Shown: positions 23,039-32,661, counted from the first letter of the stretch. The stretch: 64,000 nucleotides of DNA from Vreelandella aquamarina (GCF_020075495.1 NZ_JABYQT010000004.1:62001-126000), one strand, 5' to 3'. Numbers and translations: made by a program. Notes: a model not told the origin generated them from the sequence alone.

Positions 23039-24401
23039 CGAATTGGATGTCGTGGTTCTCGCGGCGGGCAAGGGCACGCGGATGCGTTCGCAGACGCCCA
23101 AGGTACTTCACACCCTGGCAGGAAAGCCCATGGTAAGCCACGTGCTGGCAACCGCAGCAGGCCTTCAGCCGACGCGTACCCACGTGGTGATCGGCCATGG
23201 CGCCGAGCAGCTGCGCGAGGCGCTGGCCAACGATGACGTGACGTTTGCCGTACAGGCCGAACAGAAAGGCACGGGCCACGCGGTGGCCCAGGCGCTCGAG
23301 CAATTGGGCGGCGGCAAGGTGCTGGTGCTCTACGGTGACGTGCCGCTGATTCAGCGTGAAACGTTAAGCGCGCTGCTGGCTCATGTCGACGAGCAGCATA
23401 TGGGACTCTTGACCGTTACCCTGGATGACCCGACGGGCTACGGGCGCATCGTGCGCAACGACGAAGGCAGCGCGGTGGCCATCGTCGAGCAGAAGGATGC
23501 CACGGCGGCGGAGCTTGCGATCACCGAGTGCAATACCGGCATCATGGCGATGACCAGTACCCAGCTTGCGCGCTGGCTGCCACGGCTCTCCGCCGACAAT
23601 GCCCAGGGCGAGTACTACCTGACCGATGTCATCGAGATGGCCACCAATGACGGTATCAAGGTGTGTACCGAGCAGCCTGCCAGTGCCGCTGAGGTGGAAG
23701 GCGTCAACAACCGCGCTCAGATGGCGCGCCTGGAGCGCGCCTACCAGAGCCAGGTGGCCAGCCAGCTGATGGAGCAGGGAGTGGCACTTGCAGACCCGGC
23801 ACGTCTTGACGTTCGCGGCAGCCTGACCTGCGGGAACGACGTGTTCATCGACGTGGGCTGCATCTTCGAAGGCACGGTCGAACTCGGCGAAGGGGTACGC
23901 GTGGGGCCCTACTGCGTGATCAAGAACAGCAGGATTGGTGCCGGCAGCCAGGTAGAAAGCCATAGTGTGATCGACAGTACGGTCGCCGCCGGGCACAACC
24001 AGATCGGCCCTTATGCACGGCTTCGCCCCGGTACGCGCCTGGCGGCCAGCGCCAAGGTGGGCAACTTCGTGGAAACCAAGAATGCCGACGTGGGCGAAGG
24101 CAGCAAGATCAACCACTTGAGCTATGTGGGTGATGCGCGCCTGGGGCGCGATGTGAACGTGGGGGCCGGTACCATTACCTGCAATTACGATGGCGCCAAC
24201 AAGCACCATACCGAGATAGGCGATAATGCCTTCATTGGCTCCAACAGCGCGCTGGTGGCCCCGGTCACCGTCGGCAAGGGCGCGACCGTTGGCGCCGGCT
24301 CGACGATTGCCAAGGATGTCAGCGAACACGCCCTGGCCGTCACGCGGCCAAGGCAGCTGGAAAAGGCCGACTGGCCGCGGCCTGTGAAATCTTCCAGGTA
24401 A
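23031..24401 (+). CDS. glmU: Bifunctional UDP-GlcNAc pyrophosphorylase / GlcN-1-P acetyltransferase
   Basis: Makes UDP-GlcNAc for cell wall and LPS. N-terminal uridyltransferase domain with LAAGKGTRMRSQTPKVLH; C-terminal left-handed beta helix of hexapeptide repeats (from about residue 250) with the ETKNADVGEGSKINHLSYVG acetyltransferase site. 456 residues, equal to E. coli. It is followed 47 bp later by glmS, so two steps of one pathway are linked. Confidence 0.97.
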   Translation: MHNELDVVVLAAGKGTRMRSQTPKVLHTLAGKPMVSHVLATAAGLQPTRTHVVIGHGAEQLREALANDDVTFAVQAEQKGTGHAVAQALEQLGGGKVLVLYGDVPLIQRETLSALLAHVDEQHMGLLTVTLDDPTGYGRIVRNDEGSAVAIVEQKDATAAELAITECNTGIMAMTSTQLARWLPRLSADNAQGEYYLTDVIEMATNDGIKVCTEQPASAAEVEGVNNRAQMARLERAYQSQVASQLMEQGVALADPARLDVRGSLTCGNDVFIDVGCIFEGTVELGEGVRVGPYCVIKNSRIGAGSQVESHSVIDSTVAAGHNQIGPYARLRPGTRLAASAKVGNFVETKNADVGEGSKINHLSYVGDARLGRDVNVGAGTITCNYDGANKHHTEIGDNAFIGSNSALVAPVTVGKGATVGAGSTIAKDVSEHALAVTRPRQLEKADWPRPVKSSR

Positions 24402-24448
24402 GGTATCGATCCCCTAACCGTTTTTTTAATCGTCTCGGAGAACCGCTT

Positions 24449-26278
24449 ATGTGTGGCATCGTCGCCGCTGTTGCGCAGCGTAACGTGCAGGAAATACTGT
24501 TGGAAGGGCTCAAGCGCCTGGAGTACCGCGGTTACGACTCAGCCGGCATGACGGTGCTGAACCACGAGCACCAACTCACCCGCCACCGGGCGCTGGGCAA
24601 GGTGGCGGCACTTGAAGACGAGCTGGTCAATGCGGCTCTGCCCGGGTTTTCAGGGATCGCCCACACTCGCTGGGCGACCCACGGTAAGCCCTCGACAGCC
24701 AACGCCCATCCGCACCATAGCGGCCAGCAGGTGGCCGTGGTACACAACGGCATCATCGAGAACTACGAATACATCAAGGAGACCCTCGAGGCCAGCGGCT
24801 ACGCCTTCAGCTCGGAAACCGATACCGAAGTGATCGCTCACTTGCTGTCTGACAAGCTGCAGAGCGGGTTCAGCCTGTTCGATGCGACTCAGGAAATCGT
24901 CAACGGCCTGGGCGGCGCTTACGCCCTGGGCGTGATGAGCACTAGAGAGCCGGGCGTGGTGGTCGGCGCACGCCAGGGAAGCCCCCTGGTGGTGGGCGTG
25001 GGGATGGGTGAGGCGTTTCTGGCCTCCGACCCGCTGGCGCTTTTGCAGGTGACCGACCGCTTTATCTACCTCGAAGAGGGCGACCTGGTGGAGCTTGGCG
25101 CAAACGGCGCGATCCGCATCGTGGATCGTCGCGGCCAGACGGTGACCCGGCCGGTGCAGGTTTTCGAGCACGGTGATGGTGCGGCGAGCAAGGGCGAGTA
25201 CCGCCACTACATGCTCAAGGAGATCTTCGAACAGCCGCGCGTCATACAGGCCGCGCTCGAAGGCCGCCTGAGCGGCAACAGCGTACTGATCGAGAGCTTC
25301 GGCCCCGATGCCCAGGCGCTGTTCCAGAAGACCCGACAGGTGCACATCATTGCCTGCGGTACCAGCTATCATGCTGCCCTGGTGGCGCGCTACTGGCTCG
25401 AGCGCTACGCCGGTGTGCCGGTTCAGGTAGAAGTGGCTTCCGAGTACCGTTACCGCCATCCGGTAGTGCCCGAAGGCAGTCTGTTCGTGACGCTCTCCCA
25501 GTCCGGGGAGACCGCCGATACGCTGGCCGCGCTGCGCTTTGCCAAGACATTGGGCTATGTAGGGACGCTGGCGATCTGCAACGTGCCGGGAAGCTCCCTG
25601 GTGCGTGAATCCGACACGACGCTGATGACCCGCGCCGGCCCGGAGATCGGCGTGGCCTCGACCAAGGCGTTCACAACCCAGCTGGTCGCACTCATGCTGC
25701 TGACGCTCTCGATCAGCAAGGCCAGGCATCAGCAGGAGCATGCCGGGATCGTGGAAGCGCTGCAGACACTCGCCAAGGTCTGCGAGCAGGTACTGGTGCT
25801 GGACGGCCAGATCGAGCAGCTCTCCCAGGCGTTTGCCGAAAAGCATCATGCGCTGTTTCTGGGACGTGGCGCCCACTACCCGATTGCGCTGGAAGGCGCA
25901 CTCAAGCTCAAGGAAATCTCCTATATCCATGCCGAAGCCTACCCGGCCGGCGAACTCAAGCACGGCCCGCTGGCGCTGGTGGACAGCGAGATGCCGGTGA
26001 TTTCCGTCGCGCCCAACGACGACCTGCTGGAGAAGCTCAAGTCCAACCTGCAGGAAGTGCGCGCCCGGGGCGGCCAGCTGTTCGTGTTTGCCGACGAGAA
26101 CGTGGGCATTCGCTCTCAGGACAATATCCAGGTGATCGAGCTGCCCCACGTGCACGAGGCGTTGGCGCCGCTCGTGTATACGCTGCCGCTGCAGCTTTTG
26201 AGCTATCACGTGGCGGTTCTGAAAGGCACCGACGTCGACCAGCCGCGCAATCTGGCCAAGAGCGTGACCGTAGAATAA
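24449..26278 (+). CDS. glmS: Glutamine-fructose-6-phosphate aminotransferase (isomerizing)
   Basis: Makes glucosamine-6-phosphate from fructose-6-phosphate and glutamine. Cys2 at the mature N-terminus (MCGIVAAVAQ) is the glutaminase nucleophile. The C-terminal half holds two SIS domains (CGTSYHAALVARYW; SQSGETADTLAALRFAK; STKAFTTQL). 609 residues, family length. No ribozyme-like leader is expected in this lineage, and the 47-bp gap to glmU is too short for one. Confidence 0.97.
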   Translation: MCGIVAAVAQRNVQEILLEGLKRLEYRGYDSAGMTVLNHEHQLTRHRALGKVAALEDELVNAALPGFSGIAHTRWATHGKPSTANAHPHHSGQQVAVVHNGIIENYEYIKETLEASGYAFSSETDTEVIAHLLSDKLQSGFSLFDATQEIVNGLGGAYALGVMSTREPGVVVGARQGSPLVVGVGMGEAFLASDPLALLQVTDRFIYLEEGDLVELGANGAIRIVDRRGQTVTRPVQVFEHGDGAASKGEYRHYMLKEIFEQPRVIQAALEGRLSGNSVLIESFGPDAQALFQKTRQVHIIACGTSYHAALVARYWLERYAGVPVQVEVASEYRYRHPVVPEGSLFVTLSQSGETADTLAALRFAKTLGYVGTLAICNVPGSSLVRESDTTLMTRAGPEIGVASTKAFTTQLVALMLLTLSISKARHQQEHAGIVEALQTLAKVCEQVLVLDGQIEQLSQAFAEKHHALFLGRGAHYPIALEGALKLKEISYIHAEAYPAGELKHGPLALVDSEMPVISVAPNDDLLEKLKSNLQEVRARGGQLFVFADENVGIRSQDNIQVIELPHVHEALAPLVYTLPLQLLSYHVAVLKGTDVDQPRNLAKSVTVE

Positions 26279-26322
26279 TTCCCGCAAGAAAAGTTAGAAC
26301 CCCCTTCTAAAAACCGCTTTAC

Positions 26323-26347
26323 ATGGTGCGGCATTAAGCCGCACCAT
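26323..26347. terminator. Hairpin between glmS and nhaD
   Basis: ATGGTGCGGC (26323-26332) pairs with GCCGCACCAT (26338-26347), loop ATTAA. No T run follows. Confidence 0.5.
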
Positions 26348-26432
26348 ATGCGCGGTCGCTGCGTTGCAGCAGTTAGTTAGTGTGCTTATCATCGTGGCGC
26401 CATCTCTCCCAACCTGCCAGGATCACGCTGTC

Positions 26433-27899
26433 ATGAAACCACCAAACGTCCTCGCTACTCGGCTCTCAGCTCGCCGGGTCGCTTGGTTGTTGATTGCTCT
26501 TTGCGCTGTTGCCTTTCCCTCCTTCTCCTATGCCGCTGCTGGCCCGCTTGATCTGACCGTATCGATTGCCGGTATTACCTGTGTCTTCATCTTCGTTCTG
26601 GCCTACGCCCTGGTCATGTCCGAAGAACTTATCCACATGCGTAAATCAAAGCCCGTACTGGTCGCAGCTGGCCTTATCTGGGGCATCGTGGCGTGGGTAT
26701 ACGTGCAGGCGGGGATACCCGAAGAGGCGGAAGCCGCCTTTCGTGAAACGCTGCTCGAGTACACCGAGCTTCTGCTGTTCCTGCTGGTGGCGATGACCTA
26801 TATCAACGCCATGGAAGAGCGGCGCATCTTTGACGCGCTGCGTGCCTGGCTGGTGCGCAAGGGGTTCAGCTACAGAAGCCTGTTCTGGATCACCGGCTTT
26901 CTTGCCTTTGGCATCTCGGCCATTGCCAACAACATGACCACGGCCATGCTGATGTGCGCCGTGGTGCTCAAGGTGGCGGAAAACGACAAGAAGTTCATCG
27001 GCCTGTGCTGCGTCAACGTGGTGGTGGCCTCCAACGCCGGCGGTGCGTTCAGCCCGTTTGGCGACATCACCACGCTGATGGTCTGGCAAGGCGGGCAGGT
27101 GCCCTTTGAGGGTTTCTTCGTACTGCTGCTGCCTGCCATCGTCAACTTCATGGTGCCGGCAATCATCATGAACTTCTTCATCATCAACCGTCAGCCGGCG
27201 GCGTTGACCGAGAACGTCTGGATGAAGCGCGGCGCGCGACGCATCATCGTCCTGTTTCTGATTACCGTGGCCATTTCGGTGCTCTGCCACTCGGTACTCT
27301 ATCTGCCGCCCGCCATGGGCATGATGTTCGGCCTGGGGCTTCTGCAGTTCTTCGGCTACTACCTGCGCCGAAGCCTTCCGCGCTCGCTGGAGCGCAAGCG
27401 CGAGCGCTACTCACGCCGGGGCGACTGGAAGAAACTCGAGCAACTGGGCAGCGTCGTGCCCTTCGATATCTTCAGTCGTATCGCGCGCTCGGAGTGGGAT
27501 ACCCTGCTGTTCTTTTACGGGGTAGTGCTGTGCGTGGGAGGGCTTGGCTTCATGGGCTACCTGAGCCTGTTGTCCGAAACGCTCTATGGCAGCTGGAACC
27601 CGATCTGGGCCAACGTGGTACTGGGGCTTATCTCTGCAGTGGTGGATAACATTCCGGTAATGTTCGCCGTGCTCTCCATGGCGCCGGACATGTCCGAGGG
27701 CAACTGGCTGCTGATTACTCTGACCGCCGGCGTGGGCGGCAGCCTGCTCTCCATGGGGTCGGCGGCGGGTGTGGCGCTGATGGGGCAAGCGCGCGGCATC
27801 TACACCTTCATGCTGCATCTGCGCTGGGTACCCGCCATCTTGCTGGGCTATGCCGCCAGTATCGCCACGCATCTGTTCATCAACGCTTCGTTGTTCTGA
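26433..27899 (+). CDS. nhaD: Na+/H+ antiporter NhaD
   Basis: Exports Na+ in exchange for protons, central to salt and alkali tolerance in Halomonas and Vibrio relatives. 488 residues from ATG 26433; the frame is open back to 26364, but 26433 gives a proper basic-hydrophobic N-terminus with likely cleavage after SYA. Ion-transporter superfamily traits: many membrane segments, AIANNMTTAMLMCAV, SNAGGAFSPFGDITTLMVWQ and a late VVDNIPVMFAVL. Confidence 0.9.
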   Translation: MKPPNVLATRLSARRVAWLLIALCAVAFPSFSYAAAGPLDLTVSIAGITCVFIFVLAYALVMSEELIHMRKSKPVLVAAGLIWGIVAWVYVQAGIPEEAEAAFRETLLEYTELLLFLLVAMTYINAMEERRIFDALRAWLVRKGFSYRSLFWITGFLAFGISAIANNMTTAMLMCAVVLKVAENDKKFIGLCCVNVVVASNAGGAFSPFGDITTLMVWQGGQVPFEGFFVLLLPAIVNFMVPAIIMNFFIINRQPAALTENVWMKRGARRIIVLFLITVAISVLCHSVLYLPPAMGMMFGLGLLQFFGYYLRRSLPRSLERKRERYSRRGDWKKLEQLGSVVPFDIFSRIARSEWDTLLFFYGVVLCVGGLGFMGYLSLLSETLYGSWNPIWANVVLGLISAVVDNIPVMFAVLSMAPDMSEGNWLLITLTAGVGGSLLSMGSAAGVALMGQARGIYTFMLHLRWVPAILLGYAASIATHLFINASLF

Positions 27900-27916
27900 G
27901 TGGCGCTGACAGATTG

Positions 27917-27952
27917 AAAACGCCCCTTGCCGGTGACGGCAAGGGGCGTTTT
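27917..27952. terminator. Strong bidirectional terminator after nhaD
   Basis: A 16-bp perfect stem: AAAACGCCCCTTGCCG (27917-27932) and CGGCAAGGGGCGTTTT (27937-27952), loop GTGA. The A and T ends let it act for nhaD and for the convergent minus-strand CBS gene. Confidence 0.88.
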
Positions 27953-28028
27953 GTCATGAGGGCACGGTGGCCGGAAAAGCAGTAAAACCTCGGAGCATCC
28001 AGCGCTTGACCGGCGCTGTACCGGCTGC

Positions 28029-28631
28029 CTACAGGTCGTGACCGGTAATGACCTGGCAGATATCGGCAAAGCTGCGCGCCATGGGCACAACCGTATTCAC
28101 TTCCTTGCCTACCGCATTCTGAATGTCCGTTGCCGACACCAGCCCGCGAATGGTCAATTCACGCTGCGCGTTGCGCTCGGTAACCAGCAGGTGCTGCTCG
28201 GTCACGTCTTCCATGACCAGTACCAAATCCTCGATGGTCAGCGCCGAAAGCTGTTCGATGGGCATGGCGCTGAGCTTGTTCCAGGAGGTCATGACCATCT
28301 CTGCCGTGATCTCGTCGCGGTCCAGGTTGCGCTGCTGCATGGCCAGGTTGATACGCCGGGTGCCGATCAGCTCTTTCGAGGTCAGAATGCCCAGGCAGTG
28401 TTCCTGCTTGTCGGTGACGAACAGCAGACGGACGCCGCTGTGGCGCATCTTGAGGTGCGCGTCGTCGATCGGCGTATCGGCGGCGACCGACTGGGGCTTC
28501 AGGTTACGAAAGTCGGTCAGTACGTCGAGCGCAGAACTCTCCATGGTCAGGCGCTTGGCCTCGGGAGACGTCAAACGCGGCGCGGTGCTGAACTGGATCA
28601 GTGATTTGGGAGAAAAAGCCACTTGGTTCAT
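28029..28631 (-). CDS. CBS-pair domain protein
   Basis: A 200-residue soluble protein made essentially of a pair of CBS domains: one around KPQSVAADTPIDDAHLKMRH with LGILTSKELIG, the second around IEDLVLVMEDVTEQHLLVTE with RGLVSATDIQ. CBS pairs bind adenine nucleotides and usually act as regulatory modules; no effector domain is attached, so its partner is unknown. It starts at ATG 28631 with AGGAGG upstream. Confidence 0.82.
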   Translation of the reverse strand: MNQVAFSPKSLIQFSTAPRLTSPEAKRLTMESSALDVLTDFRNLKPQSVAADTPIDDAHLKMRHSGVRLLFVTDKQEHCLGILTSKELIGTRRINLAMQQRNLDRDEITAEMVMTSWNKLSAMPIEQLSALTIEDLVLVMEDVTEQHLLVTERNAQRELTIRGLVSATDIQNAVGKEVNTVVPMARSFADICQVITGHDL

Positions 28632-28755
28632 CAGGGTACCTCCTGTTATGGATGGCCAACTGCTGACTGCCAGCCGGCCTGATACCTTCAGAATTGCAGC
28701 GAATTCTTACCACAACCTTAAGACACGAAACCCGTTACAGGAATTGTTGTAAAAA

Positions 28756-30126
28756 CTAGTCTGGGGATAATCGCCGTTCAAGGGTTATCTGGACGCGCAG
28801 ACCGCCGCCAGGCGCGTCATCGAACGCCAGTGTGCCGCCCTGCTGGGTGACGACTCGCTCGACGATGGACAGCCCGAGCCCTGACCCGGCGCCCGGGCCT
28901 GCCCGGTGAAAACGCGCGGTTACCGCCTTTCGCGCCGCCGGCGGAATGCCCGGGCCCTGATCATCGACGGTCAGCACGATATGGTCGACGCCTGCCTCGA
29001 GATGCACATGAACGCTGCCGTTGGGCGGCGAGTGCTGAATGGCGTTGCCCACCAGATTCTGAATCAGGGTGCCCAGTGCGCCGGGAACTTCGTTCAACGC
29101 CCAGGGGCCTGACTCCTCGGCTTCCAGCTGCAGGTTCTGCTGCTGCTGCTGAGCCAGCGGCAACAGCTTGGCGAGCGCGTCGCGTACTTCAAACAGCGCA
29201 TCCACCGCCCGTCGCGGCGGGCTCGCCTCGTCAGGGTCGAGCCGGGCCAGGGTCAGCAGCTGGCTGACCAGGTGCGTGGCCCGCGTAACGCCCTGACGCA
29301 GATAGACCAGTGACTCTTCGCGGTCCTGGGCAGTGCTGGCCGCCAGCGCGTTCTGGGCGTGGAGGTCGAGTACGGCAAGCGGGGTACGCAGTTCGTGGGC
29401 GGCATCGGCGATAAAGCGCTTTTCACGCCCGCGCAAGCGCTGGATGCGCATCAAGAGACGATTGAGTGCACCGGAAATGGTCGCAAGCTCGTAGGGCAGC
29501 GGCGAGAGTTCGAGCGGCTGCAGGTTATGCGGGTCGCGGCTGCGAATCTGCTCGGCCATGCGCGACAGCGGCGCAAGCCCCCAGCCGATGCTCCACCACA
29601 GCAAGGACGCCAGGATAATCAGGCCGATAAACTCCGGCAGCAGGGTACGCAGCGCCACGCGCTTGATCAGTTGCAGGCGCACATCGTCGCGCTCGGCCAC
29701 GATCACTCGGCGCTCGCCCTGGGCCAGCGGCAGCGTATAGGTCTGCCAGGTCTGGGAGGCGTGCTGCTGGCGGGCATAGCCGGCCGCCGGCGCCTGCGTG
29801 GAGGTCACCAGCGACGCCAGCGGTGCATCCGCCGAGCGCAGCAGCAGCTTATCGCCTTGCCACAGCTGAAAGACCAGCGCATCGGGGGTGCGAAGCTCGG
29901 TCTGCAGGGTATTTTCCACGCTTCTCAACAGCGCCTGCTGGTAGGCGGGCGGAATGGGGGCCTGCAGCAGTTCGCCCAGCAGATGGGCGTGGCGGGCCAG
30001 GCTTTCGTCGTGCAGTCGCTGGATTTCATGGGTGGTATAGCGATAGCTGATCACGCTGATCACCATGATGCTGAGCAGAAACAGCAGCAGGGTAAGGCCC
30101 AGCGTCCGCCGGCGAATGGAGTTCAC
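28756..30126 (-). CDS. Two-component sensor histidine kinase
   Basis: Inner-membrane kinase of the EnvZ/QseC type, 456 residues. TM1 at about 10-27, periplasmic part to about 160, TM2 about 164-180, then HAMP, a dimerisation helix with phospho-accepting His244 in DAAHELRTPLAVL, and an ATPase domain with NLVGNAIQHS (N box), DDQGPGIPP (G1) and GSGLGLSIV (G2). Its ATG overlaps the stop of the upstream response-regulator gene by 4 bp, so the pair is co-translated. Signal unknown; the nearest metal or ion transport genes are not in its operon. Confidence 0.9.
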   Translation of the reverse strand: MNSIRRRTLGLTLLLFLLSIMVISVISYRYTTHEIQRLHDESLARHAHLLGELLQAPIPPAYQQALLRSVENTLQTELRTPDALVFQLWQGDKLLLRSADAPLASLVTSTQAPAAGYARQQHASQTWQTYTLPLAQGERRVIVAERDDVRLQLIKRVALRTLLPEFIGLIILASLLWWSIGWGLAPLSRMAEQIRSRDPHNLQPLELSPLPYELATISGALNRLLMRIQRLRGREKRFIADAAHELRTPLAVLDLHAQNALAASTAQDREESLVYLRQGVTRATHLVSQLLTLARLDPDEASPPRRAVDALFEVRDALAKLLPLAQQQQQNLQLEAEESGPWALNEVPGALGTLIQNLVGNAIQHSPPNGSVHVHLEAGVDHIVLTVDDQGPGIPPAARKAVTARFHRAGPGAGSGLGLSIVERVVTQQGGTLAFDDAPGGGLRVQITLERRLSPD

Positions 30127-30803
30127 CGTGCGTGCTCCGGTGGCGTCTTGTCCATCACGTAGCCGATACCGCGCAGCGTGCGGATCACCTCGGGAAACAG
30201 CTTGCGGCGCAGATGATGGATATGTACCTCGATGGCGTTGCTCTCCACGTCCTCGTCCCAGCCGTAGATCAGGCTGGTCAGCGTATCACGGGTAAATACC
30301 CGCCCCGGGTGGCCCATGAACTCCTGAAGCAGGGTAAATTCGCGCCGCGAGAGCGTGACGGTCTTGTCCTGATAGCGCACGCTCAGGGTCAGCGGGTCGA
30401 GGCGAATGCCGCGGCACTCCAGGTGATTGTCCAACTGCCCCTGGCTTCGCCGCAGCAGCGCCCGCAGGCGAGCCTTCAGCTCTTCGACCTCGAACGGTTT
30501 GACCAGGTAGTCATCGGCGCCGGCATCGAGCCCCGCGATTCGGTCGTTGATGCCATCCCGGGCGGTGAGCACCAGAATGGGAATCTGGCTGCCCTGGCGC
30601 CGCACGGCCTTGATGATCTGCAGACCATCCAGGCCCGGCAGGCCGAGATCCAGAATCACCGCATCAAAGGGCTCGGACTCCTTGAGGGCCTGCAGGGCGC
30701 TGTTGCCGTTGTCCAGGTGGTCGACCGTATAGTGCTCCGGCTTGAGCGCCAGGCGTATGCCCGAAGACAAGCTGGCGTCATCTTCAACCAGCAGTATGCG
30801 CAT
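30123..30803 (-). CDS. OmpR/PhoB-family response regulator
   Basis: Receiver domain with phospho-acceptor Asp52 in VILDLGLPGLDG, switch Thr in LVLTARDG and Lys in DYLVKPFE, then a winged-helix DNA-binding domain (SRREFTLLQEFMGHPGRVFTR; RRKLFPEVIRTLRGIGYVM). Start taken at ATG 30803 (MRILLVEDD), with AGGAGT upstream, giving 226 residues; the frame runs on upstream to 30845 with unconserved residues. It is most like the QseB/PmrA/TctD group and pairs with the adjacent kinase. Confidence 0.9.
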   Translation of the reverse strand: MRILLVEDDASLSSGIRLALKPEHYTVDHLDNGNSALQALKESEPFDAVILDLGLPGLDGLQIIKAVRRQGSQIPILVLTARDGINDRIAGLDAGADDYLVKPFEVEELKARLRALLRRSQGQLDNHLECRGIRLDPLTLSVRYQDKTVTLSRREFTLLQEFMGHPGRVFTRDTLTSLIYGWDEDVESNAIEVHIHHLRRKLFPEVIRTLRGIGYVMDKTPPEHAR

Positions 30804-30900
30804 GGTATCGGTTACTCCTGTAACGGGCCCGGTAAGAAGTAACAAAAGGTAGCATCGTTAAGGGGAGTCAGTCAGGATTAACGTCAACGAAAGCAACGCA

Positions 30901-31809
30901 ATGGCGTCCTTTTTCATGGCTGAACTGCCCACCTGCGGCGCCTCGGTGCGCCTGTGTCCTTCAACGCTTCGCCGTGAGGCGCTGCTGCATCTGGCCGCCG
31001 TGCACGAGCCCGCCCTGCAATCAGCACTGCACGAGGCCCTTCAGCAGGCAAGGCAGGCCGCCTGGCGCGGGCTCTGGATCGCTGAACATCAGGGGCGCAT
31101 TACCGGTGCACTCTGGGTGCAGCCGCTTGACCATGCCACAGCGCAGCTATGGCTTCCCCTGAAGCAGAGTCCGGCAAGCCTGGCTCTGCTTCAGACGGCA
31201 CGCACTTTTGTGGCAGAAAACAGCCTGACGCTTTGCCACGTGGTACTGCCGCCCAGCCACTACGCCTGGGAGACTGCACTGCTCGACCTTGGCATGATTC
31301 GCCTGGCGGCGCTGCGTCACATGGCCGTCAAGCTGGGTGGCCAAGCAGACACCTGTCAGCCTGCGGTATCAATTCGGCTGGAGCCTTTTGAAGCGCTGAA
31401 TGCATCGGCACAACACGCGTTGCTTGATCTGATCAGCCAGGGCTCGCTGGACAGCCCCGCTCTGTATGATGCGCTGGGGGCAGAAGCGCTGCTGGCCGGT
31501 TTTCATCAACGGGCACCCGCGGCGCCGCGCCACTGGTATAGCGTCAATGTAGGCATCGAGCGGGTGGGCGTGCTGTTGCTGGCACCAGGGGCGGAGTGGG
31601 AGCTTTTATTGATGGGCGTGGCGCCCCGCTGGCGGGGCCGGGGGATTGGCCGGGCGGTGCTGATTGCCGCGTTGCGCATGGCTTGTGAGGCGGGCGCGCC
31701 GGAACTGCTGCTCACCGTAGATGCCAATAATGCGCCTGCCCGGCATCTTTACGCACAGGCAGGGTTCGATTGTCATGCCGAACAGCGCCTGCTGGCGTGG
31801 CGAAACTAG
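30901..31809 (+). CDS. GNAT-family N-acetyltransferase
   Basis: 302 residues, about twice a single GNAT fold. The C-terminal half has a clear acetyl-CoA motif A, MGVAPRWRGRGIGRAVL, and a final VDANNAPARHLYAQAGF block. The N-terminal half is probably a degenerate acetyltransferase fold. Substrate unknown. Divergent from the response regulator. ATG 30901 or 30916 are both possible starts. Confidence 0.75.
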   Translation: MASFFMAELPTCGASVRLCPSTLRREALLHLAAVHEPALQSALHEALQQARQAAWRGLWIAEHQGRITGALWVQPLDHATAQLWLPLKQSPASLALLQTARTFVAENSLTLCHVVLPPSHYAWETALLDLGMIRLAALRHMAVKLGGQADTCQPAVSIRLEPFEALNASAQHALLDLISQGSLDSPALYDALGAEALLAGFHQRAPAAPRHWYSVNVGIERVGVLLLAPGAEWELLLMGVAPRWRGRGIGRAVLIAALRMACEAGAPELLLTVDANNAPARHLYAQAGFDCHAEQRLLAWRN

Positions 31810-31858
31810 GCCCTGGCGCGCCGGCGGGCGATGTTAGCCAATCTTTGCATTTATCTTC

Positions 31859-31864
31859 TATACT
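31859..31864 (+). promoter_or_regulatory. Possible -10 element for the small membrane peptide gene
   Basis: TATACT about 50 bp before the ATG at 31913. No good -35 sits at 17 bp; TTAGCC (31834-31839) is 19 bp upstream. Confidence 0.3.
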
Positions 31865-31912
31865 GGAGCCGTATCACTCAGGAATGCTTCTTTTAATCAT
31901 GGAGGAAAAGAA

Positions 31913-31996
31913 ATGAAAATCTTGCTGTGGGTTATTATCTTTATCTTTGCCGTTGGCCTTCTGACCCTCACCGGTGTCTTCAAGCTGATCTTCTGA
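31913..31996 (+). CDS. 27-residue predicted membrane peptide
   Basis: An ATG preceded by GGAGGAAAAG opens a 27-codon frame that is almost wholly hydrophobic after Met-Lys: a single membrane helix (about residues 3-22) ending GVFKLIF. It stands alone between two annotated genes, with a strong ribosome site and a hairpin behind it (32057-32079). Such small helices often regulate larger membrane complexes, but no partner can be named. Confidence 0.6.
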   Translation: MKILLWVIIFIFAVGLLTLTGVFKLIF

Positions 31997-32056
31997 TCGC
32001 TCTTCTCGTACTGCCCTTTCCATACGGCTCTTTCGGTCACTTCTCTACTCGTTCGA

Positions 32057-32079
32057 CGATAGGTGAGCTTCACCTATCG
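32057..32079 (+). terminator. Hairpin downstream of the small peptide gene
   Basis: CGATAGGTGA (32057-32066) pairs perfectly with TCACCTATCG (32070-32079), loop GCT. No T run; may end or stabilise the small transcript. A second small stem, CCCGCT-GAAA-AGCGGG, lies at 32120-32135 before the cytochrome gene. Confidence 0.45.
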
Positions 32080-32189
32080 ATCATCTGGTTGTCTTGCGTC
32101 AAAAAAATGCGTCCTGCTGCCCGCTGAAAAGCGGGTAGTATCTGCACGTAAGCCGTGGTTAATTCCTGGCGCGGCCAGAAGGGGGTCAA

Positions 32190-32660
32190 GTGAATTTCAA
32201 GCGTGTATTGGGCGGTATGGCGGCGTTGGGACTCTTCGCGACGATGGCGCAGGCGGACGGCGACGCCGAGCACGATGCGCTCGCCGAGCGTCTCGCGCCG
32301 GTGGGTACACTCTGTTTCGAAGGGCAGACATGCCAGCGCAGCGTAGCCCAGCAGGCGGCTTCCGAGACGCGTGATGAACCAGACGACGCGCCTGAACAAG
32401 GCGAGCAAGCCACCGGGTTGGATGGTGAGGCACTGTACGCCAGGGCCAGCTGCGGTGCCTGCCACCAGGCAGGTATAGCGGGCGCCCCGGCCACCGGCGA
32501 TCACGACGCCTGGGCGGCGCGGCTTGCCAAGGGCACCGACGCGCTCTACACCAGTGCCATCAAGGGGCTAGGCGCCATGCCACCCAAGGGTGGTCGATTC
32601 AACTTCAGCGATGATGAAATAAGGGCAGCGGTCGACTACATGATCAGCGAGGTCGAATGA
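32190..32660 (+). CDS. c5-type cytochrome, periplasmic
   Basis: Electron-carrying monoheme cytochrome. 156 residues: signal peptide (cleavage near AQA), a short spacer starting LAPVGTLCFEG as in c5 proteins, heme motif CGACH (about residue 88-92), and axial Met in LGAMPPKGG. GTG start with AGAAGGGGG upstream. It ends in a hairpin shared with convergent rep. Confidence 0.87.
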   Translation: MNFKRVLGGMAALGLFATMAQADGDAEHDALAERLAPVGTLCFEGQTCQRSVAQQAASETRDEPDDAPEQGEQATGLDGEALYARASCGACHQAGIAGAPATGDHDAWAARLAKGTDALYTSAIKGLGAMPPKGGRFNFSDDEIRAAVDYMISEVE

Positions 32661-32661
32661 T

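Noticed and set aside
24650-26287. 545-codon open frame antisense to glmS
   Set aside because: Low-complexity reverse-strand shadow of a clear glmS; no domain.
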